A stretch of 64,000 nucleotides of DNA. Source: Acidobacteriota bacterium (GTDB lineage: Bacteria; Acidobacteriota; Thermoanaerobaculia; Multivoradales; J023). The DNA is taken from assembly GCA_029263315.1 (NCBI GenBank), contig JAJCXR010000004.1, positions 248,001 to 312,000 of the forward strand, given 5' to 3'. The translations under genes were made by a program, and so were the position numbers. Below, in pieces: positions 17,501 to 28,700 of the stretch (position 1 is its first letter; each line of letters begins with the position of its first letter). Under the pieces are notes generated by a model. The model ran no database searches. It was not told the origin of the DNA and saw only the letters and a program-made list of their open reading frames with translations.

Positions 17501-18644
17501 GGACCGAGATTTCGGCGGTAAGACCAGCAAGGCGGTACGGCGTTTCAAGGTGCGGGACGAGTTGGTGCCCTGCGGCACCAGAAACAGCGACTACAAGACC
17601 TGTATCAATAACGTCTCGAATACCGTCGATGACGCCACCTTGGAGGCGTTGGAGAACCATTGGAAAGACTTCCAGGCGGCCCAAGAAGCTTACGCCATGG
17701 ACCCCAAGATCTTGATCAATGACGCCCGCTTCGTTCCCCAGTGGGTGCCCGCCACTTCCATGGTGCTGCAAAACACCTACACCGCGGCCCTGCACGCCGC
17801 GGCGGCTCCGGGGCACGATTACAATCGATTGGTGGAAGAGTGGCTGCGCAAGGAAGGCAGCAAGGGACAGTGGGGACGGCAAATACCTTTCCGAATTGTG
17901 CTCGGTGGAGCCGACGAGCTGGGCAGCATCGGCTTCAGCCAGATCACCAATACCAATAAGTACGGTCCGACGACGATTGCCGGCATCGCGGCGCTCAATC
18001 TCTACGAGCCGGAGGAGAATTGCCGTGCTTTGGCGGCCTTCGCCAACAGCTCGGGCCAAGGCATGGATCGAGCCTTCGCCAAGACGGACTACACCACCAC
18101 GGCGATGTTCACCTATCCGCACATCGGGGCGACCTACACCGACGGCACGCTGGACCTCCTGTCGAAGGCTTTGATGGCCTACAACGGTGGGGCGAATCGG
18201 CTGACCCTGCGGCGGGACCCCTGGCCGGTCATCCTGAAGAACAACCTGCCGCCCTTGGCGACCACCAACTTCGGGCAGCGCACGGCGATCAAGTACGCCT
18301 TGACGATCCAGGCCAATAGCGGCATGCCAGATCAATGCTGGACCTGGACGGACCGGGTGATCACCACGGGGCCCGACGATGTCTGTGATACGGCGGTGTC
18401 GGTGGTCTTTCCTGATCAGGTGATCGCCACGGGTCCGCTCTTCCCTCCCACCATTCCTCCTCCTCCCGGCCCGCCCAACCAGGTTTGCGTCGGCACGGCC
18501 AACCCGGGAGAGGCGATGCTCGCCTTGCCGTTGGGGAACGATCAGTTTCAGGAATTTTCATTCACCTTCTGCGCTGCCGATTGGGCGGCGGGCACTAGCT
18601 TCAAGGCGGCCTGGGAAGCCAACCTTCCGGCGACCATTCCATGA
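11556..18644 (+). CDS. Giant secreted protein, paralogue 3, with SLT-like C-terminus
   Basis: ATG 11556 gives a compact signal peptide (MLTTRPKILLLG to TPASAQ). TTG 11547 in the same frame is an alternative start. The protein has 2362 residues: two solenoid-like stem domains, about seven Ig-like repeats with D..SGI/SGV motifs, invasin-type domains, a CarboxypepD_reg-like domain, the FSFDHDLGEFV block, KSGWGGCV, an eight-Cys module and a PKD domain (WRFGDGEES). The tip differs from the paralogues. It has a PG_binding_1-like segment (about 1945-2020, GDDIAMLQYLLRIYG and FGGKTSKAVRRFK) and then an SLT/lysozyme-like region (about 2050-2265) with RKEGS (Glu about 2100, candidate catalytic acid), GSIGFSQIT and ALMAYNGG, in the order expected for lytic transglycosylases. 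Predicted role: an exported protein that cleaves or binds peptidoglycan. Activity is not proven by sequence alone. Confidence 0.9.
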   Translation: MLTTRPKILLLGCSLGLMLATVAWVTPASAQLIPGPSPQTLVAEKDVKIDGDARVMGSVHANGKVEVKEDATVLGDVSAGDEIKNDGVILGEQTEGAPDVILQDFDADDLRGMADRSFDDDHLFGDEVVDDIVFVDGKATLEGPVTGGGMILAADDIIVDTAFVDGDLGDPRGPTLVAVKDVKVEKDMGWRGDLLAGKNVKLEDNSRLDGRAFAHDKVEVKKNVHILGDPTDPPPELQKPFVLLEPASDAYRLFVGLAGDEIKIDKDSVVTGNIHSNDKIDLKKDALVDGDASAVGEIQGDGEITGSSDEDAAPQVLPYLPHVSSLQGLADRVFEDDVTFTDATIDDVVFVFGKVKVEGTLRGGGTIIACDKIEFKGDPGAADPEARLSLISYDEIKLDKDWTFRGSLRGGKDIKLEQRNVVHGIAIADHKLELKKETLLTFEDVTPPPDLTPPNLSIQAPTALEILDDPTPEIRLAFDDAESGIDPTSLGLTLNGFDLLLSCAVDEVSAVCEPPPLAEGRYTLLAEVRNGAGLPSAVSFTFSLFYELEDIEPPTLTLVEPLGDPPADERSPSVRLDYADAESGIDLLSFRLRIDDRDVVETCTVTASSALCQPWALATGEHRLDAEVRDLAGNEAFVELEFSITSTQDDSQRPSLEILSPASGTVVDGAAPEVVIVYSDGDSGIDRSSLSVVVDSTDVTADCQVGADGAICPSPALAAGSHRVSVRVSDLEGNGLMARNFFEATVDASDDAGPTAIFVMPGDQPVLADLLETAVVRLNDVGSGLDLKSVNMALDARDITFDCFIGPETRCEIPFLASGVHRLTVQAADMAGNGVVLEHDFEVLGRPADDLPPSLQILAPAAQVGEGPLDVRLSYADRGGAGVDRSSLAVTLDGQPLTCNVRVISANCSLGSLAVGSYRLEAQVADLDGNLATANLDFEAVPEQVPPSINIEAPVGTVMGDARPEIRVRYSDLASGLDLGSFRLLIDGVEATAGCAVGADTALCQPSPLTAGSHQLNVEIRDQRGNVARDGVVIEVEVDLGVEITAPQQGLLTRHETVTLEGVLAQAVDQVVVSGGGADIEAQVAGLSFVAVDVPLIEGSNVLTAVARVGDAVGLATLSVVRDTQPPRLIFRSPIDGSQVASGEIIVTGEVVDGLPGHIDAADPQVTVGGRAAELDHGTFLVESYLLQPGDNRIEATVSDAAGNFASQEIVVRSMPRATGRIEILLGQGQRATAESTLADPLTVRLVDVSGSPLAGRRVSFEVRQGSGRLSAGADDGRRLTVTSNEHGVAAVHFTLGARAGRGNHGVAVTSPGLAAADFWASATVGLPQRIVPVVGGDQTGVRRGAVGREYLQPLLAQVFDSHGNPLAGVPVTFRGVLGGGSFIGGSMVDDGTGAETAILETITDRGGIAAVRYVLGPEEGIGNNVVEATFEGLGESPATFVLSSLEPGPESSTSLSGLVLDNQDQPVPGVTLSAAGRSTTADAEGRFRLLGLPAGWLHLEVEGSTSSRPGTWPHLEFALQTVAGRDNDIGMPILLPRIDVDGGRTVGGSQDVEIPMTGVPGASLTVFANSVTFPDGSTSGELSFTQVLSNKVPMVAPLGSSFALAFTIQPPGVHFDPPAQVRIPNLGMESGEVVDIFSFDHDLGEFVTAGSASVSDDGRFLRSNPGSGIQKSGWGGCVTPPAPPGDVCNPGACTRCVDKRLEPKCDVKCEICTGSGCDPRKIEEITASANNKTEDDKVIVGIGQEVQFRPQNPKGNCSSLSYTWRFGDGEESMDEAPTHEYKTEGDKEIEMVAACDGCPAGGSATDTIKIKVIKLAFEGAFERLDTSSEDMLMVEMEDIDSDGNPDDFFRVLGGVRLRLKLEEHSDLAGKIDELTWKADAGTFYDGFASTAKELMGAGLSGAMLDEVFWQGPWTNGQDHELTVTAELSDDNEVEGNLLVRTRELSRGVSQGDDIAMLQYLLRIYGLSEGNSIGYAGAAVSVDRDFGGKTSKAVRRFKVRDELVPCGTRNSDYKTCINNVSNTVDDATLEALENHWKDFQAAQEAYAMDPKILINDARFVPQWVPATSMVLQNTYTAALHAAAAPGHDYNRLVEEWLRKEGSKGQWGRQIPFRIVLGGADELGSIGFSQITNTNKYGPTTIAGIAALNLYEPEENCRALAAFANSSGQGMDRAFAKTDYTTTAMFTYPHIGATYTDGTLDLLSKALMAYNGGANRLTLRRDPWPVILKNNLPPLATTNFGQRTAIKYALTIQANSGMPDQCWTWTDRVITTGPDDVCDTAVSVVFPDQVIATGPLFPPTIPPPPGPPNQVCVGTANPGEAMLALPLGNDQFQEFSFTFCAADWAAGTSFKAAWEANLPATIP
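11682..12665 (+). repeat. ~984-bp block nearly identical to 5390-6373 (copy B)
   Basis: This is the partner of the block in the second giant gene, with the same length and no visible indels. Just downstream (from about 12729), this gene instead resembles the first giant gene at positions 3-165, where the second giant gene is clearly different. The stem is therefore a mosaic of the paralogues. Confidence 0.8.
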
Positions 18645-18654
18645 GGCCACAACG

Positions 18655-19566
18655 ATGACGCGCCATCTACTTTGGGGTTTATACAGAGCCACGGCGATGT
18701 TGGCCATGCTGCTCGCCGGCTCTTCGGCCCTTGGCCAGGAGGTGGAGGCGGAGGGCGATGTGGCCTATCGGCGGATGGCCCTCTACCTGGGCAACTGGCC
18801 CAACCCCGAAAGCCAGAGCAAGGACCTCGAGCTGCCGGCGAGCAACAAGGCGGGGCACAATTCCATGGAAGCCGTGCCCTTACGCCTGCGTTGGCTCTCC
18901 GACGGCCATCTCGGTTTCTCGTACGGGACGACGGCATCGCCGCCGTTCCTCGAGCTGGCAGAGAACAGCGCCTCCGGCTTCGGGCTCGAGCCGCAAGGGC
19001 GGGTCGGCCGATTTGTCGTGCGCCGGGATGAGGGAATCGAAGCGGTGGCCATTCAGTCGGTCTACTCGCCGGGCAATACGCGCTATTTCACCCAGACGGA
19101 AACCCGGTGGACGGTATGTCTCGTCGAGCCCACCGATGGCGAGTCCCCAGACGGCGACGGCCAGGCGGCGGCCGCCATTCGGGGGCGCCCGTGTCAGGAA
19201 AGCCAACCCGACCTGTCCAGCTTTGTGTGGCAAATCGACCATGCTCCCGAGGCCCGCTGGATGCATGCGGCGGTCGACTCGGAGGGCAAGCGGGGCTTCC
19301 GCACCGTGTCGATTCCCCTGCTGCGGGACCACGACGGCGACGGCTATACGGATTTTGTGCTGTGGCGGCGATTCGAGGTCAGCGCCGCCGCCGTGACTCC
19401 CCAGGCGGTGACCGACGACGCCGCTGAATTCGAGGTCGAGCGCCACGAGCTGTGGCTGCTGCGTTACGACCCGGAGGCCCGAGCCTTTGCTGAGCCCCTG
19501 CTGATCTCCGGACCCACCCCAGCGGCGTCGCTGGCAACCTATCAAGCGCTCTTGGGGAGCCTCTGA
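18655..19566 (+). CDS. Exported protein of unknown function following giant gene 3
   Basis: This is a 303-aa protein with a signal peptide ([18 protein letters not shown]). The start lies 10 nt after the upstream stop, with a weak GAGG element. The mature part is soluble and beta-rich in appearance, with [10 protein letters not shown], a pair of Cys residues (TVCLVEP and RPCQESQ) that may bond, and an acidic loop [13 protein letters not shown] that looks like a single calcium-binding EF/TSP3-type loop. I recognise no family. It completes the pattern in which each giant gene is followed by a different small exported gene. If the upstream tip is a peptidoglycan hydrolase, this could be its inhibitor or an accessory factor, which is inference. 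Confidence 0.8.
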   Translation: MTRHLLWGLYRATAMLAMLLAGSSALGQEVEAEGDVAYRRMALYLGNWPNPESQSKDLELPASNKAGHNSMEAVPLRLRWLSDGHLGFSYGTTASPPFLELAENSASGFGLEPQGRVGRFVVRRDEGIEAVAIQSVYSPGNTRYFTQTETRWTVCLVEPTDGESPDGDGQAAAAIRGRPCQESQPDLSSFVWQIDHAPEARWMHAAVDSEGKRGFRTVSIPLLRDHDGDGYTDFVLWRRFEVSAAAVTPQAVTDDAAEFEVERHELWLLRYDPEARAFAEPLLISGPTPAASLATYQALLGSL

Positions 19567-19735
19567 GATGCTCGAATGCAACCACGTCTTATCCTCGTCG
19601 ACGCCGCGGCCTTCGATCTTCCGGCCTTCGAGCCTTCCCAGCCGACTTTCCGCGACCCCCCGTTTCGGTCGAGGTGGTATCGCATCTACTTCAATCCCTG
19701 ATTCAACTCAGCAGACCATCCCTCCGGGAGTGACC

Positions 19736-22700
19736 ATGATTCAGCACCCAATGACCTTCCACAACCCGCCACGCTCCTCGGGCATTTCGGGTCGTCCATT
19801 GTCGCGGTCCTCGTCACCCCTGGCGATCCGTCGGGTCATCGGCTGGATGCTGATTCTATTGTGTGGTTGGGTGCTCGCCCCAGCGCCCCCCGCCGCCGCC
19901 CAGTTGGGCCCGGCGTGCACCGCCAGTGTGCTCAACCGCACGACGCAAGTGCAAGAGGACGGCGGTTTCTTTCTCGCCGACCTACCGGCGGAGCCGGGAT
20001 TCTTCCGTGTGCGCGTGCAATGCACCCCCGACGACGGCCCCCTGAGCCAGGGGGAATCGCCCAATTTTCGTTTTGTGCCCAATGGCTTGGTGCAGATCGG
20101 GGCCATCGCCTTCGGCGACGTCTCGCCGATCCCGGTAGCGGTGGAGCTGCAAATCGGCAAGACCATCTTCACCACGGCCGGTGAAGCGGCCTCCCTGGTG
20201 GTGGACGGCATCCTCGGCGACGGCTCGTCCGTCGATCTGACGGATCCGGAGACCGGCACCGAGTATTGGTCGAGCAATCCGCGGCTGGCGCAAGTGGTCG
20301 TCAACCCGGACCTCGGCACGGCGACGGTCGTCGCCCGCGAACGTGGGCGGGTATTGATCGCCGCCCGCAACCAAGGGGTTCTAGGCTCGGTGGAGATCGA
20401 GATCCTGATCCCCAACGATGCCGACGACGACGGTCTCACCGACGAATTCGAAGTGGCGGTGGGCCTCGATCCCAATGATCCTTCCGATGCCCTGGCCGAT
20501 CCCGACAGCGACGGTTTGTCGAACCTCGAAGAATTTGAGCTCGGAACCGAGATCTATGCCGACGACACCGACGGCGACGGCTTGATCGACTCCGTCGAGG
20601 TACGGGACCTCGGTACCGATCCCCTGAGAGCGGATACCGACGGCGACGGTCTGGCGGACGGCGACGAGCGCGGGCTGGGCACCAATCCATTTTTTGGCGA
20701 CAGCGATGACGACGGCATCCTCGACGGCATCGAGGTGGCCCTCGGTCTCGATCCCCTGTCCCCCAACGCCACCACCCGGGTGATCGGTCGGGCGATCCTC
20801 GACGACGGTACCCTGGTGCAAAATGGCGCCGCCGTCGCCTTTGGCGTCTTGGTGGCCAATACCGATATCGACGGCAGCTTCGTGCTCGACAACGTGCCCG
20901 CCGACCAGGGCAGCTTGAGCATCTTTGCCCGTTCGATCCAACAGGGCCGGGTGTTCGATGGTTTCTCGAACCTGACGCCACCGCAGGTGGATGGCGTCAC
21001 CGATGTCGGGACCATCGTTTTGGGTGAGATGAGCGGCCGGGTGAGCGGTCGGGTGCTCGATCCCGGCGGGGTCGAGATCCCAGGCGCCAGCGTCACCTTG
21101 CGTATGGACGCCGAGCAACGGCGCACCAATGCCGATCTGAGCGGTATCTACAGCATCGATCGCCTACCGCCGGGCGAGGTGATGATCGAGGCCCTCGATC
21201 CGCGCACCGGGCTGCGGGCCCGGGCCAGCGGCGAGTTGGTGGAAGGGCAGGATTTGGTCATCGATCTGACCCTGGGCGCTTTCGGCACCATCCGCGGTGC
21301 GGTCATCGGCCGTGACGCGGTGAGCCCGGGCGGCTCGGGTGTCACGGTGGAGGTGCGACGGGCCGACAGCGGCCAGGTCTACGCCACCACCGTCAGCGAC
21401 GCCCTGTCCCGCTACGCCTTCGATTTCCTGCCCCTCGGTTCCTGGGTGCTCGAGAGCCGCGACGGCTCGGGCAACCGGGGACGGGCCCAGGTGGAGCTGG
21501 AAGCCACCTCGCAGGTGGTGGAGGCCCCGGTGGTTTTCCTCGGCATGGGCTCCGTGGTGGTGACGGTGGAAACCACCGCCGGGGTTCGGGTACCCGCGGC
21601 CGAAGTGGAGCTGCGCAGCCGCGGCATTTTCAGCCGTGACTACGACGCCACCACCGGTGCCGACGGCAAGGCGACCCTCGGCGGCGTCTTTGTCGGGCCG
21701 TTCAGCGTCAGCGCCGAGGATTCCCAGACCGGCCGCGGCGGCGGTACCGGTGGCGAGCTGTTCGAAGAAGGGGAAGACATCGAGGTACGGATCACCATAC
21801 CGGCACCGGGCTCACCGCCCAATACGGCTTCGGTCACCGGTACGGTTTTTGAGCTGGGGGGTACGGTGCCCGTCGCCGGGGCCAGCGTCTCGGAAGAACC
21901 CGGCGGCCGATCCGATACGGCTTCCGACAGCGGTGTCTATCGCTTCGACGGTCTTCGTCTGCGCGACTACAGCCTCTTCGCCGGCCATCCCGACAATCAA
22001 GACTGTGGTTTCTCCGGGGTCGGTCTCAGCACTCCCGATGAGGTGGCTATCCGCAACATCGTCATGCGGGGCCTCGGCGATGTGAGCGTCACGGTGCGCT
22101 ACGCCGACCAACGTCCGGTGCCGGGGGCCAGCGTCAGCATGTTCAAACGGGCCGGCTCCGGCTGTCCGGGAAGCCGCGGTGGCGACACCGGCGCCAGCGG
22201 CAGCATCGCCTTCCAGGATTTCCCCGTCGGTTCCTTCGAGCTCCGCGCCGTGGGCCCGGTGGGTGACCTGCGGGGCAAGAGCGGCTCCAGCCTGGAGCCC
22301 AACGAAAATCTGGCGGTGACGATCTTCCTGGAGCCCTTCGGCACCGTCACCGGCACGGTGCTGGCATCCGACGGCGTGACCCCGGTGGTGGGCATCAAGG
22401 TGGAGCTGAGCGGCTCCGGGGTGCCCCAGCGCTCGGCCCGCACCGACGGCCAAGGTCGTTTTGCCTTTCGCTGGGTCAAGGTGGCCGGCAACGCCTACAC
22501 ACTGCAGGTCAAGGACGGTCGCGACGGCCGTCTGGCGCGGCAGACCAACATCGTCATCGCCGGCCAGAACGACGTCCAGGACCGCACCCTGACGGTGGTG
22601 GCCCGGGGCACGGTGAGCGGCCAGGTGACCGATCCGGCCGGCCAACCGGTGAGCAACCTGCGGCTCGACGTCACCACCTCCTCCGGTGGCTATCCGGCCC

Positions 22701-25700
22701 TGCATCCGCGCACCGACATCGACGGCTTCTACCGCGTCACCGGGGTACCCATCGGCACCATTCGGGTGCGCGGTCGGGATACGTCGCGCAACCTGGAAGG
22801 GCAGGCCGAAGGCGAGCTGCAATTCGAGGGCGAGGAGATCGAGGTCGATGTGCAGCTCGATGGCGACGAGGTCTTGGCGCGGCACTACGATGCCAACAAC
22901 CATTTCTACCCGGTGCAATCGCCGGGCGGCGGTATCGTCCGCGGCACCGTCGGTCTTTTCCGCACCGGTGACGATGCGGAGCGGGGTGGTCTGCAGCTCG
23001 AGATTGGCCAGAGCGGTGCGTTCCGCCGCTTCATCGGCACTGATAGCTTTCTCGAAGATGGCCGCGAAGTGGTGCTGGAGGGCGCCGACCCGACGGGGCT
23101 GACCATCCGTCGCAAGGTCTTCGTGCCCCCCGACGCCTACTTCGCCCGCTATCTCGAGGTTTTGGAAAACCCGACGGCGGAGCCGATCAGCATCGATCTG
23201 CGGGTCGACAGCTTCTACGCCTTCGTCTTGAACAATCGCAACGGTTTCCGCTTCGACGATCCGGCGGTGGTGGCCACCACGTCGAGCGGCAACAACCGCC
23301 TGCGCATCAACGACACCGAGCAAGACCGCTGGGCGGTGATCGATGTCGAGCTCAGCGAGAGCTCGAGCCTCGAAGCCCTGCATCCGGAGACGGCCCATGT
23401 CTTCGACGGCGTCGGCGGCAGCGTCGCGGCGACCGATGCCTCCTACGAGTTCTTCTTCGCCGAGCGCCATACCCGGATGCGCTGGCAGTGGGACGGCTTG
23501 ACCGTCGAGCCCGGCGAGACGGTGGTGCTGATGCACTTCTTGGCCCAGCAGACCGGTGTGGCGCCTGCCCGCGCCTCGGCCGAGCGGCTGGCCCAGTTGC
23601 CGCCGGAAGCCCTCGAAGGGCTGTCTGCGGAAGAACGGACGGCGATCCGCAATTTCGCTGTGCCGGCCGACGGGTCGAGCCCCCTGGAGGCGCTCCCGGC
23701 CCTCGACGGTGAGGTGGAGGGCAGCGTCCTGGAGGGCGATCTGACCACCGTCGTACGCAACGCCGAGGTCCGGTGGCGCAGCACCCATCCGCTCTTCCGG
23801 TGGCAGCAAAAACGGACCTCCGACGGCTCCGGTCACTACTCGGTGCGGGCCACCGCCAACAGCAACGGCAACCGGGTGGTGGTGCCCCGTGTCGACTACT
23901 TGGCGGACGCCACAAATACAGTGACCCGTCTGAATTCACCCGCCTATACCGGGCAGTTCGAGGCCGGCGACACCTCGAACCTCGACATCGTCTTCACCGA
24001 GACCGGCACGGTGCGGGGCAATGCCTTCTTCGCCGACGGAAGCGTCCTCAGCGAGGGCAAGGTGACCTTGCGGGGTCGAGAGATCCTGGTCAACCTGCAG
24101 CGGGTCCTCGGCGTCAACGGTGCCTTCTCCTTCGTCGGCCTGCCGCCGGAGGTCTATTCCATCGTCGCCCAGCAACCCCATCCCCAGGGCACCGGTAATT
24201 CCGGCGGCGCTTCGGCGGCCATCACCGAGGGCGGGCAAGTCGTCGAGCGCGACGTCACCCTTTTCCCGGTGGGCGGCACCGAGGGGACGGTTACTTTCGG
24301 TAGCGGTTTTGTAGCCCCGGACCTCGAGGTCCGCCTCGGGGCGGCGGGTTTCCAGCGCAAAACACGCACCGACACCGGCGGCATCTTCCGTTTCCTCGAT
24401 GTGCCGGTGGGCACCTACGATCTGCGGGTGGAGGACCCCCTTTCCGGATTGCCCACCACCCTGCGAGTGCAGATCGTCGAAGGTCAGGTGGTGAGCAGCG
24501 ACCTACAGCTGCAAGAGGTGGGCACGGTGGAAGTCTTTGCCACCTACGTCGAGGGGCCAGGAGCCGGTTTGCCGGTCGTCCGTGGACAGGTGTGGCTGGA
24601 GATCTTGGGCTATCGTCCTGGATTCCAGTACAAGGGCACCACCGATGCCGACGGCCGCTTGGTGATACCCAATGTGCCGGTGGGCCGGGTCAACGCCCGG
24701 GTGCGCCACCCCTTGAACAGCCAGATCGAAACGCAGGTGGGTGACGATTTGGTTCTCGACGGCGATACCTTGCGCTTCGACCTCGGCGTGCCGGTGGACA
24801 AACGGCCCACCGTCAACATGGTGTTGCCGATTTCCGGGGCGCAATTCCCAGTCGGTAGCTCGGTGGTCCTGTCGGCTGAGGCGGCCGATGACTTCGGCGT
24901 CTCAGTGGTCGAGTTTCTGATCGATGGCCAGGTGGTGGCCAGCGACGCGGTGGCCCCCTATTCCGTCACTGTGCCCATCGCCGCCGCCGCCGGTGCCAGT
25001 CTGCAAATTTCCGCCCGCGCCAGCGACAACCTGCCGCAGTCGACCCTGGCGGCGCCGGTGGTGATCTCGCTCTCCGGCGATGGCGTGCTGCCGGAAGTGA
25101 GCCTGCTGGAGCCGACCCTGCTGTCGACCCTCATCGAAGGCACCGAGCTGAGGATTCGCGCCTCGGCCAGCGACGACATCGCCCTCGAGCGGGTGGATTT
25201 CTTCGTCGCCGGGGGCCTGTTGACCAGCGATCAGGCGGCGCCCTTCGAGACCTTCTTCTCGATCCCCGATGATTTTGCCCCCAGCGCCGCCGTACCACTG
25301 CAAATCAGCGTCGTCGCCTTCGACCGGGCCGGCAACAGCCGCACCGATCTGGTGACCGTGCAAGTGCTTCCGGACCGCCTGCCGACGATCACCGTGGTCG
25401 ACGGCCCGCCCGACGGCGAATCGGTGGTGGAGGGGCAGGAAGTCCTCTTCGAGGCCACCGCCAGCGACGACATCCGGGCCGAGGTGGATCTGCTGATCAA
25501 TGGCCAGACGGTGCAGAGCCGAGCCAGCCAGCCCTTCCGCTTCACTCTCCTGGTGCCGTCGCCGGACACCTTCGGGGCGTCCCTCGATGTGGTGCTGCAA
25601 GCCCGAGATACGCAGGGACAGACCACCGCCAGCGATGCCATCCGCCTGGAAATCGTCACCGATCTGCCCCCCGAGGTGAGTATCGTCGAGCCGATGGACG

Positions 25701-28700
25701 GCCTCGAGCTGGTGGAAGGCTCGGTGTTCAGTGTGCTGGCCGAAGCCAGTGACGATGTCGGTGTGGTGCGCGTCGAGGTGGATCAGAGTGGTTCGGTGGA
25801 GGCGGAGCTGACCATGCCGCCCTACGCGGCCACCGGTTTGCGCCTCGGCTCCGGCCCCGACGGCAGCAGCGAGCTGATCACCGCCACCGCCGTCGATACG
25901 GCGGAGCAACGGACCGAGGCCAGTATCACCATCATCCGACGGGACGATCTGGTGCCGCCCACCCTAGAGCTGACCAGCCCGACCGACGGCGCCATCCTGT
26001 CCATCGGCCCCAGCGACGTGATGTTGGTGATCGATCGCTCGGGCTCGACCTCCGATCCGGCGGGCATCGACTTCGATGAGGACGGGACCGAAGACTCGAT
26101 CTTCCAAGTGGAAGTGTTTTCTGCCCTGGCGGTGCTCGACCAGCTGGACCCGGCGGTCAACCGCGTCGGCGTGGTGTTGTTCTCCGACAGCGCTAGCCTG
26201 TCCCGCGAGCTGACCGACGACTTGGACGCGGTGCGGTCGTTCCTCGAGGGTTTGATCGATCAGTCGCCCGGCGGTGGTACCAACTTCATCAATGCCATGA
26301 AACTGGCCACCGATGAGCTGGTGGGTCTCAACGCCCGACGGGCGGCAACGCCGGTGCAGGTCTTCCTCTCCGATGGCGAAGCGCCCTTCCCGGAGGAGGA
26401 GGTGGCCCGGGCCGCCGACGGTGGCATCCCGGTGAGCACTTTTGCGGTGGGAAGCGGTGCCGACAACGAAGTGCTGGAGCGCATCGCCATGGATACCGGC
26501 GCTGCCTTCACCGCAGTGCTCGATCCGGCGGAGCTGTTGGCCGTCTTGCCGCGGGTGCTGCTCTTCGGCCTCGATCTGCTGGTGCTGGAAGCCGATGCCC
26601 AGGACGACGTGGCGGTGCGCGACGTGACCTTCGAGGTGAGTAGCCTGGACAGCACCATCGATGTGACGGTGCTGGTGGAGGGCGAACCTTTTGTCGCCGG
26701 CCTCAGCTTACCGACGTTGGCCGAATCGATCACCGTCGAGGTGTTGGCCAGGGCCAGCGACTACGGCGACAACGAAGTGTCGACGGAGGCGGTGACGGTG
26801 ACCATCCTGCCGGCCGACGGTAGCCCGCGCATCCTGCGCCTGCTGCCGGCCGTCGGTCTGCCGGGGGACGAGATCCTCTTGCGGGGTAGCTTTTTCGAGC
26901 CCTTTGCGGTGCTCAACCAGGTGACCTTCACCGGCGCCGACAGCCAAGTGAGCCTTGACGCGACGGTCATCGAGGGCAATAAGCTGGAGGTCCTGGTGCG
27001 GGTGCCCGACGGAGTCGGCAATGGTCCCGTCACCCTGACCTCCGAGGACGATCTGGTGTCGAATAGCGTGCTCTTCCAGCTCGACCCCGACCGCGATGGC
27101 CTCGGCGAGCTCGACGAGCTGGCCCTGGGCACCGATCCGGCCAATCCGGACAGCGACGACGACGGTGTCAGTGACGGCGATGAGGTCAACGTGCACGGCA
27201 GCGATCCGCTCAATCCGGATAGCGACGGCGACGGCATGCCCGATGGTTTCGAGGTCGACGCCGGCCTCGACCCGACCGACCCGGGGGACGCCTTGCTCGA
27301 CGCCGACGTCGATGGCCTGGCCAACGTCAGCGAATTCGAGCGCGGTACCGATCCGCTCAATCCGGACAGCGACGGCGACCGGCTGACGGACGGCAACGAG
27401 GTCAACTTCTTGGCCACCGACCCGACCGATCCCGACACCGACGACGGCGGTCGCAGCGACGGCGAAGAAGTCTTGGACGACGGCACCGATCCCCTCGATC
27501 CAAGCGATGATCTGGGGGCCCAGGTGCTCCCTCAAACGTTGATCGACGGCGGCGGCTTCCCGTGGACCATTCAGACCAATGGACGGGTCCGTCAAAGCGT
27601 CGGACCGTGGCTCAGTGGCATGTCCCTGTCCATCGACAACCGCTCGATGGCCAGCTTTCCGTTGGCCGATCCGGACGAGACGTTGCGCGAGCTGGTCATC
27701 GGACCCTGGGCCCATGTCAACGGTTTGCAGGTCACCCGCAAGGTCTTCGTTCCCGAGGACGCAGCTTTTGTGCGCTTTATCGAAATCTTGGAAAATCCGA
27801 CAGCGGTCGACATCAACGCCAGCCTGCGCATTTCGTCGAGCCCCCGCTACGGCAATGGCACTCGCCTGGTGACCACCTCCAGTGGCGATCCGGTGGCCGA
27901 TGTCGACGATCATTATTGGGTCCTCGATGACTTTGCCGACCCCGGTGGCTCGCCGCCGGTGGCGCAGGTTTTTGCCGGCCCCTTTGCCGATGTGCAAGCC
28001 ACCGTCGCCTCGGCTCGCAATGGCTCGAGCTTCACCAACGTCACTTTCCCCGTCTTTGTCCCGGCGGGGGAGCGGCGCCTGGTCTTGCACTTCGGTCTCG
28101 AAGCCAATGATCGGGCCGAGGCGACGGCGGGCGCCGCCGCCCTGGTGCGCCTGGTGGGCCCGGCTCTGACCGGCTTACCGATCGAGGAGCGGGACGACAT
28201 CGTCAACTTCTCAGCCTTCGACGACGGCGACGGCGACGGCCTGGGCCTGGCCGAGGAAATTCTCCTCGGCACCGACCCGGCGTCCGGCGATTCCGACAGC
28301 GATGGCATGTCGGACGGTTACGAAGTCTTCCATGGCTTCGATCCCCTCGACGGGGCCGACGCCGATGGCGACGCCGATGGCGACGGTCTGAGCAATGTCG
28401 AGGAAGCGGTGCTCGGCACCGAGCCGCGGCAGGCGGACACCGACGCGGACGGTCTGAGCGACGGCGACGAGGTGTCGGTGCACGGCTCCGATCCCCTCGT
28501 CTCGGACAGCGATGATGACGGCCTCATCGACGGCGACGAGGTCAACGTGCACGGCACGTCGCCGATCGTCGTCGATAGCGACGGCGGCGGCCGCAGCGAC
28601 GGCGATGAGGTGGCAGCGTCCACCGATCCCCTGGATCCTGCCGACGACCTCATCCCCTTGCCCATCGACCTGGCCGACGGCAGCGGGTTCTTCTGGCGGG

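Noticed and set aside
19568..19735. Longer N-terminus for the 5858-aa protein from ATG 19568
   Set aside because: It would put ~56 Ser/Pro/Arg-rich residues before the signal peptide, and GGGAG with good spacing supports ATG 19736.
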